Source: Mercenaria mercenaria (taxonomy: Eukaryota > Mollusca > Bivalvia > Venerida > Veneridae). From it: a DNA stretch of 64,000 bases. The stretch is taken from contig NC_069378.1 in NCBI RefSeq assembly GCF_021730395.1, positions 41,615,001-41,679,000 on the forward strand. Direction: 5' to 3'. The notes under the pieces were generated by a model. The model was not told the DNA's origin, did no database searches, and was given only the letters and a program-made list of their open reading frames with translations. Numbering within the stretch: the first letter of the stretch is position 1; each line of letters starts with the position of its first letter. Shown piece by piece: positions 25,701-37,904 of the stretch. The position numbers and the translations under genes were made by a program.

Positions 25701-25763
25701 TCAGAGTCACGTCTTATTTGTGGAGGCCACCATCTTCAAAAAGTTTACCTTGCGTATGAACAG
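25701..25763 (+). other. Possible 5' UTR exon of the LRAT-type gene
   Basis: The only support is a good donor, GAACAG|GTAAAG, at 25763/25764, about 1.45 kb before the acceptor at 27218. The ATG just before this donor is in the wrong phase to join the downstream exon, so any exon here would be untranslated or lead into another small exon I did not find. Start position is a guess. Confidence 0.2.
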
Positions 25764-26551
25764 GTAAAGTAAATTTTCTTTCATATTGTTTTAAACATTT
25801 TAAGGTTAATATATGAATAACAATCGACTAAATCGTGTTTTATTTTGATTTTTTTCTCATAGGCGCATGCCACTTAAAATAACATGCGGATTTTTTCTGT
25901 ATTTTAAGTGATATAAGCCAAATGGTATACGACGTACAGCAAAACAGATTTGTTAAGAAAGAAGTATATATGTAGAGGGCGGTGGAATTTTGTAATGATT
26001 TACTGAAATCATACAAACAGGTGCTTGTAAATTGTATGTATCATGTGATATCGTTAACCAGTGCCGTATGCATTGTGTATTATTGTCACGGATCCCTACC
26101 AACTGTGATCCTTACCAACTAATGAGTGTATTGTATACTGTCACTGACTTCGCACCTTGATGTTATTAACCAAGTATTTTCTGAGAGTTACCAGTATTTC
26201 CCGAAAATCTCTGTATTTCCCATCATCCTGGGAAATACCAGTATTTCCCGCTTTAACATTATGTAAACCGTGTCTCACTCACATATTTACAATAGACAAA
26301 ATACCACGACCCAATTTATTTTCCTGTTTGAAATTAGTTTAGTATCAGTAGAAAATTCTGCTGATGCTAAAGTAGGAACCATCACTGATTCTTTAAGTTT
26401 CTATTTAGATATGTCTTGTACCCCCTTTCTCTAAAACATTACTTTGCGAATGTTTTATAAGTATCATATTCCAAAACGTTTTAATATTTTAATGAGAAAA
26501 TGTGTCTTTTTAGATATTTAGATATTTGCGTAAGGTCTTGCATATAATGCA
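25764..26551. other. Presumed intron or intergenic DNA upstream of the LRAT-type gene
   Basis: No exon with matching phase was found. A short TTTCCCRTATTTCCCA-like motif (CCAGTATTTCCCG) repeats three times near 26190-26250. Confidence 0.35.
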
Positions 26552-26830
26552 ATGTCTTAACATGAACTTGATCTCAGATTTTGGAAATAGATTTTAGTTT
26601 TGCGTGCTTTGTTAGCAGTTAAAACACGCTTTTAGTTCAGATGCACAGTAATCTAATCACTTCAGTAAAACACGTTTTTCTTTAGTTCAGACGCGTAATT
26701 ATCTAATCACGAAGGCCGAAGTGGTTACATTACAACGCATCTGAACTAAAAACCGTGTTCTATTTGCCAACCAATCATGCAAAACTAAAATCTATTTCCC
26801 AAATCTGAGATCAAGTTCATGTAAAGACAT
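26552..26830. mobile_element. Hairpin miniature element, 279 bp
   Basis: Terminal inverted repeats begin ATGTCTTAACATGAACTTGA at the left; read on the minus strand the right end begins ATGTCTTTACATGAACTTGA. Complementarity continues for more than 50 bases (TCTCAGATTTKGGAAATAGA). The interior shows TTTTAGTTCAGATGC paired with GCATCTGAACTAAAA. A further partial half-copy follows to about 26877. Confidence 0.8.
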
Positions 26831-27218
26831 CTGAACTAAAAACCAACAAAGCATGCGCAACTAAAATATATTTAAGTATACATACACAGTTAAATGAATT
26901 CTACGACCACTGTTATTTCATAAACCATTTTAAATGTTACATATCTTATACTGTACAAGTTATAGTAACAATAAGAAATAAATTACTTGTATTATTTGTT
27001 AAACATTTTATTTAATATTTAAAAATCAAAACAGGCCAAGTTACAAGGGAAGGGTACAATCACCGAAATTTAATCTTTCTCAGGAGTTCATATCGACGTC
27101 AGAGTAAGCAAAAAAAAAGTATAAAAAATGAAATATGTAGAATGATTTTTCATGCCTTTTGACATTTGAACTTTCTGTTATCTTTTATAATGAAACGTTA
27201 ACAATTTATTTATTGCAG

Positions 27219-29119
27219 CCAAACTATCGAGAGAGAGTAAAGGGTATACCAATACTAAAGTCACGCAGAGGGACACTAACCATATTGATAGTACATCTAA
27301 CGATGACAGTAAAATTTCTAGCAGTTGTGTTCATTGTGCGGAACAGATAAGGGTTGAAAAAGTGTCTCAGCTACAAAGTGGGCAACATATAGCAGTTCAG
27401 GGAAGAAATTCCTTGCATATGATGAAAAGGAGAAGAGAAAAGAAATGATTTACAAGCATCATGCTATAGTGGTAGACATAATAAGAAGAAATGAGGGAAG
27501 CCAACAAATTGAAGTTAACCTTGTACATATGTACAGCCCAAACGAGAATGAAAAGATTAAACTGTGTCAGACCAATTCCTCTTTTGACCTGTGAGCACTT
27601 TGCTACATGGTGTGTTGTTGGCAAAGATGAAGACTATAACATGAAGCAATGGTGGAAAACGTTATATCGGGGTGTTTTGGACATCGGTAACAGTTTCCAA
27701 GTTGCAGAACTGGTACCACGTGTTGGTGTATGTCTTAATTACATACTCGGTCCTGATAGTAGGGTAGCAAACTATTTTATCAAGCTGTTCAAAAAACCAT
27801 ATGAACTAGTTCACCACCTGAGAAATACTTTACCAGACTTGTTTTCAGGTTTAGATAATGTTAATCGAAATATACGTCTTCACACCTATATTCTTTATTG
27901 CGTGGTCGTTAATGTTTACTATGCATTGAAATACTATTTGAATGAGATATGCAAGTCATGTGTCATTGTAAACGGCTGTGAGCTATGGTACAAGCTTGCA
28001 ATGTTTTGTGGTACTTCTAGTCTTACACCTTTCATGGAAAGTGGATGTGTTTCTTTTAAAAAAGTTCTTAAACTGTTTTTCCTACTTGTGCTCCTCTTCA
28101 AATTTAAAAGTGATAAACCATTTATCAAAGATTTAGTATCGCCTTATAGATGCAACAGAAATGCAATAGCTAGTCTGAAAGACCTACACAAGGGAGATAT
28201 AGTCTCACTGATATATTGTGGTCTTCCGCATGTCGTCCTCATAACGGAAATTCGAACTGAGCAAAATGACAAACATTGTACGGTTCGGGCCATTCATTAC
28301 GCATTGAATAATATCTTGACAAGAGATAGAGAGATTCGTGAGGATGTCTTTCACGTTAACCTGCATTCTTACCTATATTTTTCCTACTACTTAAAGAAGC
28401 ATGATTGTAAACATCTTAAAACGTATTCGCCCGAGGAAACAGTAGATCGCGCAAGAAAACGAATCGGTGAAAAAAAATGGCATTGGACTAGAAACCGGTC
28501 TGATCACCTTTGTTTTTGGGCTAAAGTGAACGAACAACAGATCGATGAAGATGATCAAATTCTGATGCAGGACATTAACAGTCAAACAGACTCAAAAAAC
28601 TTAAGTTCTTGGCTTATTAGAGAAAAAGATGTTGTTTTCAAAAGCGATATCGAGATAGGAGATTACGTGAAAGTGAAAGTGAAAGGCCTAGAAGAAGAAG
28701 GGTTTGTTGCCGTTATCGATGGGGACGACAGAGAATTTGTATTGAAAATCTTTACAGTTAAAGAGACAATTGAGTTAAGGAAACACTGGGTCAAACTAAA
28801 CACTGACACTATTTCAGTGTTTTGTTACCATCCTTCATTATGTCACTCAAAACCAGAACGTGTATTCCGTGCTAGCTCAGTGACAGAGGAGGTTCTTACA
28901 ACTGAACAATTTAAGAAGTTAGTTATTTCATTAGATACTTCCGGGTACCGAACTGAAAATAGTACGAACGCGTTGCTTTACCACAGAACTTGCCATCTCC
29001 TAGAAAAGGGAATGATATGCTGGAAAACTTTCAAAGCATTCATGAAGCTTTTGTCGGTCTTGATTTCCAGTATAGACATAAACATATCACTACCAAATGC
29101 AAGGTCAGAGAATACGTAG
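27219..29119 (+). CDS. LRAT-domain protein, two tandem domains, first one damaged (terminal exon)
   Basis: The exon opens after a good acceptor (TTTATTTATTGCAG, 27205-27218). The frame in phase with 27221 runs through KLSRESKGYTNTK and VSQLQSGQHIAVQG. Near 27400 coding sense moves to another frame (KFLAYDEKEK, YKHHAIVVDI, EVNLVHMYSPNENEK). It returns to the first frame before TCEHFATWCVVGKDE (27590-27634). This first LRAT/NlpC-like domain thus keeps both histidines and the NCEHF-type cysteine but lacks about 50 residues between them. A continuous 542-codon frame starts at 27491. Its residues 229-348 form a second LRAT-like domain (KGDIVSLI, PHVVLI, AIHY, SPEETVDRARKRIGE, SDHLCFWAKV), with catalytic-type His and Cys present. 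Residues 60-225 contain two hydrophobic stretches. The family includes lipid acyltransferases and related thiol enzymes; substrate unknown here. The frame changes suggest a pseudogene or sequence error. Confidence 0.7.
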
Positions 29120-29604
29120 TATTTGAATGCACATTCAATATTAACGACATGGACAAACTTAACATATTTATTTAGATAAATGTACTAGACTAAGTATAAT
29201 GATGCAAGTACTGCAATACAATGTCCTTTGTTAGTATGAAGTTGAAGGCAGACCTCGATCTGTTAAGAGATGATGCAGTTGGTAACTAAGTCATAGTGTT
29301 TCTCTATCAACAATATTATCTGTTCAATGTTACAAATTATGCCAATATATACTAGTGGTAGGCAGTACTACGTTTTAAATTAAAGACATTTGATTTTGTT
29401 GATTGCCTCATTTGACTGCTATAGCAACGAACATTTTGTTTTTACTTTTATAAAGATGGATCGTCGCAACAAAATATAACGCAAATGCTTAAATACAAGA
29501 TTGTCATAAATTACATTCATTACTGTACTTTGCATTTATGTTGTTGTTTTTGTTACTTGTTGTAATTGCCTGTACAAAGTAAAAACAACTAGATGCTTAC
29601 ATCA

Positions 29605-29610
29605 AATAAA
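29605..29610 (+). terminator. Candidate polyadenylation signal of the LRAT-type gene
   Basis: AATAAA about 490 bases past the stop, followed by GT-rich sequence (GTGCATTTTCATGGGC). Confidence 0.4.
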
Positions 29611-29867
29611 GTGCATTTTCATGGGCTATTTTGAATATTTTTGACAGTTTTAAGTTGGTACTTCTGCTATTTTATCGGGTTTCACATTTATAATAGAATT
29701 TAATCAAACTCTAGACATACCTTTGGTCATGTCTACCTAATCTAAAACAAAAAGAAAATTGATTGGTCACCATATTAGATTTCGCTTAAATCAAATTACA
29801 AGGAGGTGGGGTGTGGCGGGCATTTAACGCAGGTACGAAATACTCTTTCAGTGTTTGTGCAGATTTG

Positions 29868-30150
29868 TTTGTTTGTTTTGGGTTTAACGCCGTTTTAAAA
29901 CAGCATTTCAGTCATGTAACGGCGGGCAGTTAACCTAACCAGTGTTCCTGGATTCTATACCAGTACAAACCTGTTCTTCGCAAGTAACTGCCAGCTTCCC
30001 CACATGAATCAGAGGTGGATGACTAATGATTTCAGACACAATGTCTTTTATCAAATAGTCACGGAGAACATGCGCCCCGCCCGAGATCACGGTCCCGCGA
30101 TCCGTACACCAACGTTCTTACCTACTGAGCTAAGCGAGCGGCTCTTGATT
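29868..30150 (-). mobile_element. tRNA-derived SINE (minus), near full length
   Basis: On the minus strand: head with GCTTAGCTCAGTAGGTAAG (A-box) and a worn B-box region. The body includes GTGTCTGAAATCATTAG, TGGGGAAGCTGGCAGTTAC and GAATCCAGGAACACTGG. The tail is AACGGCGTTAAACCCAAAAC with (AAAC)n. The plus frame 30004-30225 lies largely inside it. Confidence 0.85.
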
Positions 30151-30333
30151 GAACAAATGACTTACAGATACATCAAATTATCAAACGGCAGATTTTTTAA
30201 TAAGCGGATTTTAAGGTGTTTCTGAAGCATTTTGATGTCATAACACGATGAAAGTTTTCGCCTTTCTCCGAACAAAACCTATAGTTTACGAATACGGATG
30301 TACGGTGTGATACGGTACGGGATAAGAAACAGC

Positions 30334-30599
30334 TGTGACTCAATGCAGAGTTGGAGCGCTGTATAAATAACAGACTCCAGTATATGTCGGATTGAAGCAA
30401 TTTGAGCTAAAAGTACTTTAAATGTATATATTTTGTAACCATGGTGATACTTACCCTAACCTTTAGTCAGTATATTATACATATTATACATTAAATGCAT
30501 GCGAACATATAATAAGTTGAGAATTTTTGCCATATGCGACATTAGATAATCATCTCCGGGCATGCGCAGAAGACCACCCCAACTCTACAGTGAGCTACA
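30334..30599. mobile_element. Miniature inverted-repeat element, copy B
   Basis: Second copy of the element at 7-270, same orientation, with ends TGTGACTCAATGCAGAGTTG and (minus strand) TGTAGCTCACTGTAGAGTTG. The interior is conserved, including CATGCGCAGAAGACC near the right end. Confidence 0.75.
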
Positions 30600-31119
30600 T
30601 CGATAAGAAACACAACCGACCCGTCCGAAAAAAAAGGTAGCGATCGCCTTTAACTTGAATATTGACCGTTCATGGACATAAACTAGCATCAATTTGATAT
30701 GTGTGCGTTCCTTTTTCGATGAGCTTTATTGTGGAAAAATTGTTTATGTGTTTAAGTCCGAATATTTTATACAATTTGTATAAAGGGGATGGGGTAATTA
30801 CAAACGTTGATAAAAAGTCATAAAAGATAAATTTCTAGTAAATATTTCATAATGTTTTTTTTTTTTTTTGTTATGTTTATCTTTTAATGGAATCATGAAA
30901 AATGTCAAATAATGTTGCGTGATTATGTGATTAATCACCTTTAATAACATTTACAAGAAAGTCCTTTGAGTAATCTGACTAAAGTACATCTCCTATTACT
31001 ATACGCATAGGATATGAGAACGACCTATTCATGGCCTCGTTCTGACTTACAACATTTTGCAAATCTTCCTGTAGCCTTGACTTTTGATATTTACAATTCT
31101 ATTATTTCTTTAATGTGTC
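30600..31119. other. Intergenic, nothing recognised
   Basis: AT-rich sequence with a T-run near 30857. No gene recognised. Confidence 0.4.
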
Positions 31120-31123
31120 AGAT

Positions 31124-31196
31124 AGCCGGTTAGCTCAGTCGGTAGACCACTTGCTTTGTAAGCAAGGGGTCCCGGGTTCGAGCCCTGGAATGACTG
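31124..31196 (+). tRNA. tRNA-Thr(TGT)-like sequence, possibly a pseudogene or SINE head
   Basis: Cloverleaf parts are visible: D arm TAGCTCAGTCGGTAGA; anticodon stem CTTGC/GCAAG around the loop TTTGTAA (anticodon TGT); T arm CCGGG-TTCGAGC-CCTGG. The A and B boxes are good. The acceptor stem (AGCCGGT against AATGACT) has two mismatches plus a wobble pair, which is poor for a working tRNA. No intron. No SINE body follows. The open frame at 31115-31339 is incidental. Confidence 0.55.
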
Positions 31197-31469
31197 CACA
31201 TGTTTCTTACTTACTTGACATTCGAACAAGACGTCTGATTGGTTTAAATAGATATAGCAATACTGGAAATCCAAAATATACAGAAGACGTATGTGAATGG
31301 GGCGTTCTCAGATCTTCGTTTAGAAGATCAAGTACTTAAGTCAAATTGGTCCTTCGAACTATCACACAAAAAACTACTCTTTGAATCTGACCTCGTACAT
31401 TCGATATTTAATACAAAGGCCATTTGTTTAATATGAAACCACATATGAATCATTTTTTTCAAAGGGTTA

Positions 31470-31925
31470 GTATACGGAATGGTTGTGCCTTCTTGCCATA
31501 ATGGCTCACCTAGACTCATAATTGCCCGAAGGCTTTGACCCGAAGGTCATTATAAAAGCCATTATGAAACTGTGTGGTGTGTGTTATTATGTGTTAAGGC
31601 ACAACCAACCGTTTACTGACCTTTCTATTATATACCTTCGCTTCATATTCATCTTGGTATTTTCAAATTACATATTTTTTCTACAAACTTATAGGGTGTA
31701 AGCATAATTTGTATTGATTTTTCTATCTAGAAGGTCATCAATATTTGACAATCGTTCTGAAAATGATTCAGTACCCTTTCACGCGCCATAATGACGTTGT
31801 TACATGACGTCAACGTCAGAACGCGCTGACGTTCTGGTTATCCGGAACCATTATGATTATGGCATGTGAGGCGCTCTACGCCATTATGAATTTTATTAAC
31901 TGAGGCCTAATGACCATTTTAAACG
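31470..31925. repeat. Cluster of CCATAATGG-type palindromes
   Basis: GCCATAATGGC or its halves recur at about 31495, 31558, 31787, 31850 and 31880. GGTTGTGCCTT (31480) pairs with AAGGCACAACC (31595). GACGTCAACGTCAGAACGCG/GCGCTGACGTTCTGG forms a further local palindrome near 31808-31835. It looks like nested hairpin elements of unknown family. Confidence 0.45.
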
Positions 31926-32520
31926 TTTTTTTTTATTTCCAGTTTTAGTATAGTTTATAATAAAGAAAAATATCAAAGCTTTCATTACGGGGATACAATG
32001 CAGATAACAAAACAATTTGGAGTTAATTCATATCTATTGCAAATGCTATGACAAAGTTAAAAGTGATAAAAGTCAACGTTAAAACTAGTGCCGTTAAATA
32101 ATACAATTTGTATTAACATTTAGCTAACACTATTAAACATTTCAAGATATTGCTATTAAATAAACGTAACAATTACAAGGACCTGAAAATTAAAATGATT
32201 ACAACAATTTATTGCAGAGATATCTGTGCTCAATTATTATTCATACCTCTTATCACACAACAAAACACATTTTACTGATAAAAAGAACAGAATATGTAAA
32301 TTAAATCAATCTACAACCAATGAACCCCCTTTTATTCATTTCGCTATTAAAAATGTGGTAATAAAACATAAAAAGGAATATTTACTTCAGATCGACCAGA
32401 TTCTCAATAATAGCCGTTGGCATATTTTGAATTATGCATGAATTTACATCATTTTGATAGAGTCAGATTAAAAAGATATAAATAGAGGAAGATTAAAATA
32501 CAGCCTTATGAAGATTTCTC
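31926..32520. other. Intergenic, beyond the HEPN-STAND-ankyrin gene 3' end
   Basis: AT-rich. The open frame 32226-32441 has no recognised motif. Confidence 0.4.
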
Positions 32521-32523
32521 AAC

Positions 32524-32529
32524 TTTATT
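32524..32529 (-). terminator. Candidate polyadenylation signal of the HEPN-STAND-ankyrin gene
   Basis: TTTATT on the plus strand (AATAAA on the minus) about 250 bases past the stop codon of the minus-strand gene. Confidence 0.4.
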
Positions 32530-32780
32530 TGGAAGTAAATTATATTCCAATTTGTTGAAGCCGTTTTTAAAGCAGTAAATACTAAACATGTATTATACGG
32601 ACATAATAAACATAATTATTATATGCAACGCTATAAACGGTAATGAAACAGAACAGTATTAGTATTACAGGTACTAGAATTCATTTTGTTAATTAACGCA
32701 ATAAATTAAAATTGCTCATCATCTTAGAATTTTCAAAATCAAAAAAAAGCACAAAATGTTTCATACGAATTCTTTATATA

Positions 32781-35700
32781 TTAGTACATATTTCTATGTA
32801 TTTTTTTAAGAAACTTTTCTACTATTTCTTCTGCATTTCTTTGCCACAGCAAAAACTGTATAGTATGTGAAATAGTTTTTACATGTTGTGTGAATGTAGC
32901 TAAGTTTTCACTCCTGTACCTATATGATTCTCTATAAATCTGAGATGTATCTAACTCATTCATATAATTGTAATGTTTGTACAATTTGAGCCATAAAAGT
33001 AATGTGTTTTCATTTTTACTGACAGTATTAAATATATGTGACCTTTCTATGATATGTGAAAAATATATAGAGTGATTTAGTGCCATGTGCATGAGGTCGA
33101 AACTTAGGGAATTAAATGTCTGCCTTATGAACTTGTCAGTAAGATTTCTCCTCCAAAATTGTACAAAATACGTATAATATAGCTCAGTACAGTTTACCAT
33201 ACCCCATTGGTATTTTTCAATAATTTTGAGATACTGTTTTGCATAATCCTGGTTTTTAAACACCTTTACGGATAACGTATTATCTTCCATTTCAACCAAA
33301 ATTAGTTTCTTCAACGACGTTCGAAGAAAGTCACAAATACGATTCTGTTGATCAAGACTGTTAATAAAAGATGCATACTGCTTGATAAGAAGTGTGTAAG
33401 GATGTTGCGCCAGCATAGTTTGAATATACATTTTAGCATTGTACAAAAGGAAAGTATTATTTCCGAATGTGTGTAAAAATTTTCTTTCAAAGTTTGACCA
33501 AACATCTAGCTCCGTTAAAACAGACATCCCCCATTTTATTTTATTCATTTTTCGTTTCACTATTTTAGTTCTGGAAATACTATAGAATTTACTGGCGCAT
33601 TTATACATTTTAGTTATCATGTATATACTGGTGGGTACTGTCCTAAAATATTTCATAAGACACTTGATTTGATTTCTTTTTTTAACAGAAAAGATAAATT
33701 TATATTGTAACTTGAATAAGAAGTAAGTTTCAGCTCGTTTATTCGGTGGAATGAATGATAGTCCATACTTTGTCATGAAATAAGTATCAGATTTACCATG
33801 CAAGACTTTAAAAAGATATAAAGGCGTGAAATCATCGGTATTTTTGCATTTAAGAATACTAGATCCCCAATACTTGACAACTAATGCTATGCTTTTCCGA
33901 AAACCTTCAAACGCAAATCTATGAATAAGCGAAAATTGTCTCCTTTTCGGAAAACAAATTTGCTCTTTCCTCAGATCAGTATGATACACTTTGATCAATG
34001 CAGATATCAATACGTCCGTAATATTTCTGTTATCATGTGTGAAATATTCAAATTTTGAACCCACATACCTCTTAAGTAGCACTATATCAATGTTCATCGA
34101 CATTTCAGAATATCCTCTATCTGGATCAATGTTTCTTAAAAACTTGTTATGTTGTATAAATGTCAATTTAAAAAGCCCGGCATTCGTAATAATGCTGTAC
34201 ACAAAATATGTGTCATTTTGCCGGTAATCTAATGAATTAAGTGGCATGTATAACAGTTTATCCTTTTCCATTTCACTGCTAACACCTGCTTTTAAAAGGT
34301 GTTCAACTAAATGGGGACTGCCTCCTTGTATAGCACATTCCAACACATTAAAACCCATGGCATCATAACAATTGCTCATTAAAACTGATAGGCGACTTGG
34401 AAAAAGAAGTTCCAGTATTATGTCATGCATTATGTCTAAATGCAAACTAGATAACATTTTTGTAATTTTAAGATATTCTAGTGCTCTTTTATGCAGGTTG
34501 CATTTATGTATAATTTCATCGCAAGTCATACAAATAATTGGCATTTTAAATATATCCGGCTTCAACTGATGGATTATACTTTGTACTAATAATGTATAGT
34601 AACTCAATGTTAAAAGTCCATATTGATCTTTTTTAACAATAACAGTTGAAATATCGAAATGGTCATATTTGCATTTTGTCAAAAAGTGAAGCATAGCATG
34701 TAGACACTGCTTTTGTATCAATCTTTCAAATACCATTTGAACGCAAGAATCAGGATTCTTGAATTCTATTGATAGAAATATTGTATATTCCTTAGGTCCC
34801 ATATGGTTAAGAGGTGAATTTAACGTATTTAAAGAACTGTAATTGAAAAATAAATCTCTATATACATGAAAATTTGAAACCATTTCTAATTGATCAATGC
34901 TATATAGTAATGGTTTCTTACCGTTGATTTCTTTTTCATTTAAAAGGGCTACTGATGTTTCTGGGTATTTGGAATATATATGTGAAACAACATGAAAATG
35001 CCCTTTAGCAATGGCAATATGTAAAATGTTTCTGTTCCTGATGTCTGTATATTGTAAATCCTTTTTATCTGTCAACAGCATTGAAAATATTGCAGCAGTA
35101 TCCCTTTCCATTGTTTCAATATCTTTAGCTAATTCCGTATTAACGTCTTTACTGATAGCAAGCATTAACATAGACTTTCTTAAGGACGCAGATATACCGA
35201 CGTATTCTTTTTGCTTAAGAAACAGTACCTGGAAAGTAGACACGGATGTACATGAAATTGCTGAATGCAAAGGCATCGACCCATTTCGACACTTCAAAAC
35301 GTTAACATTCTCGCCTAAAATTTCATTTAAATATGTCAACATTTTCAGGCTGTTATGACAAGCTGCTTTATAGATGGCATAGCATCCTCCACTATCCTTT
35401 CTATTCCAACTTGATTCCAAACTATATGACTTAAGCAATGTTGCGAACCAAACATGATCAAATTTGGCTGCAATATGTAATATTTGAAGACCTCTCTCAC
35501 AAAAGTAAGTTCTCAGTTTTTCTATTTCATTTCTATGCAGTTTTAGAGAATCGTTTAAATAAAAAACATTCCCACATGTTTCATTTCCTTGTAGAACTCC
35601 AATACTGGCAAAATATTCAATGATAGATTTGTATCCATATTGTAATGCTGCAATGACGGGAGTTCTACCACCCCTATCAAAGCAGCTAGCAGCATTTATC

Positions 35701-37715
35701 AACTGACCTGCTAACAGCTTTACGACCTCCGATTTATTCTCCCGTACAGCAACATGCAAGGCCGATTCGCAAGTAATGTTATTCCAGTCGTCAAAGAGAA
35801 CATATTCATATTTGTTGATGTCATTGCCAATAATTTGCCCTTGTACACGTAATTTGTTTTCAGGAATCCAGTGTAGATAATTTTCACATCGACGACATCC
35901 ATCGGTTACATTGCTTTTGACTAAAAAATTTTGTAAATCTATATCACCCATGGCTGCCCCATAGTACATACACTGCCAGTCTAACATGAAAGGATAACTT
36001 TCCTGGATAAGTTTTACAACTTCCAAGTGTCCTCTCTTACAAGCTAAATGAATCGGTAAAAGATTTGCTGCATTCAGTTTTCTCATGGGATAATCAAACA
36101 TTTTTCCGTCATTTGCAATTATATAATGAACCAGCTTATTGTGTCCATTTTGAGCAGCGATATCTAACACGCCATATCCCCAAAGCTTGTATTCAAATGA
36201 AACTTGAAAAGCACGATCAAAGTCTATAACACAACTAAATGAATCAGTTCTGAATGATATATTTGCACCTCGTTTAAGTAAAGCCTCAAACGTATGTATA
36301 TGACCCAAAGAAGCGGCTATAAAAAGAGCTGTGAAATTATTTTTATCCCTTTGATCAACCTCCCTGAAATGTGAAGCTAGGATGTCTGTACTTATATAGT
36401 CATCTACTCTCGAAGCTAGACTTATCAAGGGATATTGGTCATAGCGTATGTAATCAATCTCCATTTTCGAAAGATTCAAAAACTTATGGCGAAGACCGAA
36501 ATCAGTAGAATGACTCACGTGAATGGCTAGATCTACGACATCGAACTTGTAATCATTCCTTTCTATTTTTTCGAATATCTGTAATGCATGTAGTCTGTGG
36601 CCATTTGCTATGTTAATTGAAAAATCTTCATTAGTCGAATTCATCAGCCATTTTTGCAAGGAAAAATGTTTGAGAAAGATTCCGTTGCCAGTGTTTTGAA
36701 TGAATGTTCTTAATCGTGTTTTAGCCTCTGCATAAGCTTCCATTGACATACCTAATGAGTTAAACAAAATGTTCTGCAATTCGTCTTCCGTTAATATGTG
36801 TAATGAGGTGCATATCACTTCAAGTATCCGTTTTGTAGCGCCGAACCCAGGATTTGAAGTCGCAATGAAATACCTTCGAAACTGTTCGTCGTAATAATGG
36901 TCTAAAGAATGAGCAATGACCTCTCCTTCTTCAAAATGAAAACATTCATTTAAACTGGAAGCAATTAAAAAGTTTGAAACATTTGACATCGTAAGTTCTA
37001 CAAATTCTTTTTCTGAAATGTTCGTATTCGCTTGCTGTAAGTATAATTTTATATCATTCGTGTTTCTTAAATCATCATCGTTCAGATTAAGAAACCATAA
37101 GTATTTACTAAAGTGTTTTAGTTCAGATACATTCCGACTTGATATCAAAAACTTTACCCAAAACGGAAAACGATGTATCCTGTACCTAAGTAGAACATAT
37201 AATTCGTTTTCATGGCGGTAAGAATTGTAACACTCATCTAATCCGTCGATGATTATTATTACCGGTTCTTGTTCAGAAAATACACTGATCTAAGCATCCA
37301 TTCGGATCTCTTTCACACAAAGTTCTGTCAAAAACTTCCAGACAAGCCCTCATACTCTCGCCAATAGCTGGTATCTGAGATAAAAACATTGAAATTAAAC
37401 GAAAAATGAATATATATGCTTGTTTAGATGTTAAAACATCAAATCTACAAATGTGATAAGCCACGAGACGTCTTCTTATTCTGCTTGCTGGGTTGTTTTT
37501 CGAAGAACATATTATTTGCTTAATCAGCGCAGACTTCCCGTAGCCCATGTCGGCTTGTAATAATAGTCCATGATTTTCGTCTGTCATCTTTAGCAGCTCT
37601 TCTTCAATTATCTTAAACAACCAATTTCTTCCTGTAAAATTCTTGTGGTGTGAAATATATTCAAATAGAAACACTCTCCCGGAGTTGACATAAGACAAGT
37701 TCTCTGGAAGGCAGC
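32781..37715 (-). CDS. Exon 3 of HEPN-TM-STAND-ankyrin gene: P-loop NTPase and ankyrin array
   Basis: The last and largest exon. Its acceptor is TTACATATTTCAG and it starts with GC, completing a Gly codon begun in exon 2. It opens with NFTGRNWLFKIIEEEL, the entry motif of TANC/ANKRD50-like STAND proteins. Walker A ADMGYGKSAL (about 37554-37525) and Walker B VIIIIDGLDE (about 37265-37233) follow. A helical region ends in FLKHFSLQKWLM (family signature FYHRSxxxWL). Then come ten or more ankyrin repeats, roughly residues 780-1620 of the assembled protein (for example LPIHLACKRGHLEVVKLI, ILHIAIAKGHFHVVSHI), and about 340 residues without repeats. Near 37280, between the Walkers, the frame shifts by one base at a short T run; it is otherwise open to a TAA at 32781. 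The first frame's start at 37788 is a GTG right after a stop, so entry by splicing is the better reading. Role: NTP-dependent switch with ligand-sensing repeats, by family analogy. Confidence 0.85.
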
Positions 37716-37904
37716 CTGAAATATGTAAGGTCGTGAATATCAGTATATCTATGTCCTGTTTTCTGATAAGTCTGACACAGTGCCGCACTCATCGTGCGGA
37801 TTCTAGTTACAATCAAAAGGATGTTAATCTAAGAGGCTTAATGTTTTCATTTCTTACAACACTTGCTTAAAATACCGGACTAGTATGTACTGGTCAGATC
37901 TATC

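Noticed and set aside
31115-31339. 74-codon plus-strand frame
   Set aside because: Its first half is the tRNA-like sequence.
33991-35623. Plus-strand frames of 61-115 codons within the ankyrin exon
   Set aside because: They are antisense shadows of the long minus-strand coding exon.
37273-37788. Separate 171-codon gene upstream of the long ankyrin frame
   Set aside because: It has no ATG (the apparent start is GTG right after a stop) and its end overlaps the P-loop domain continued in the next frame; it is part of exon 3.
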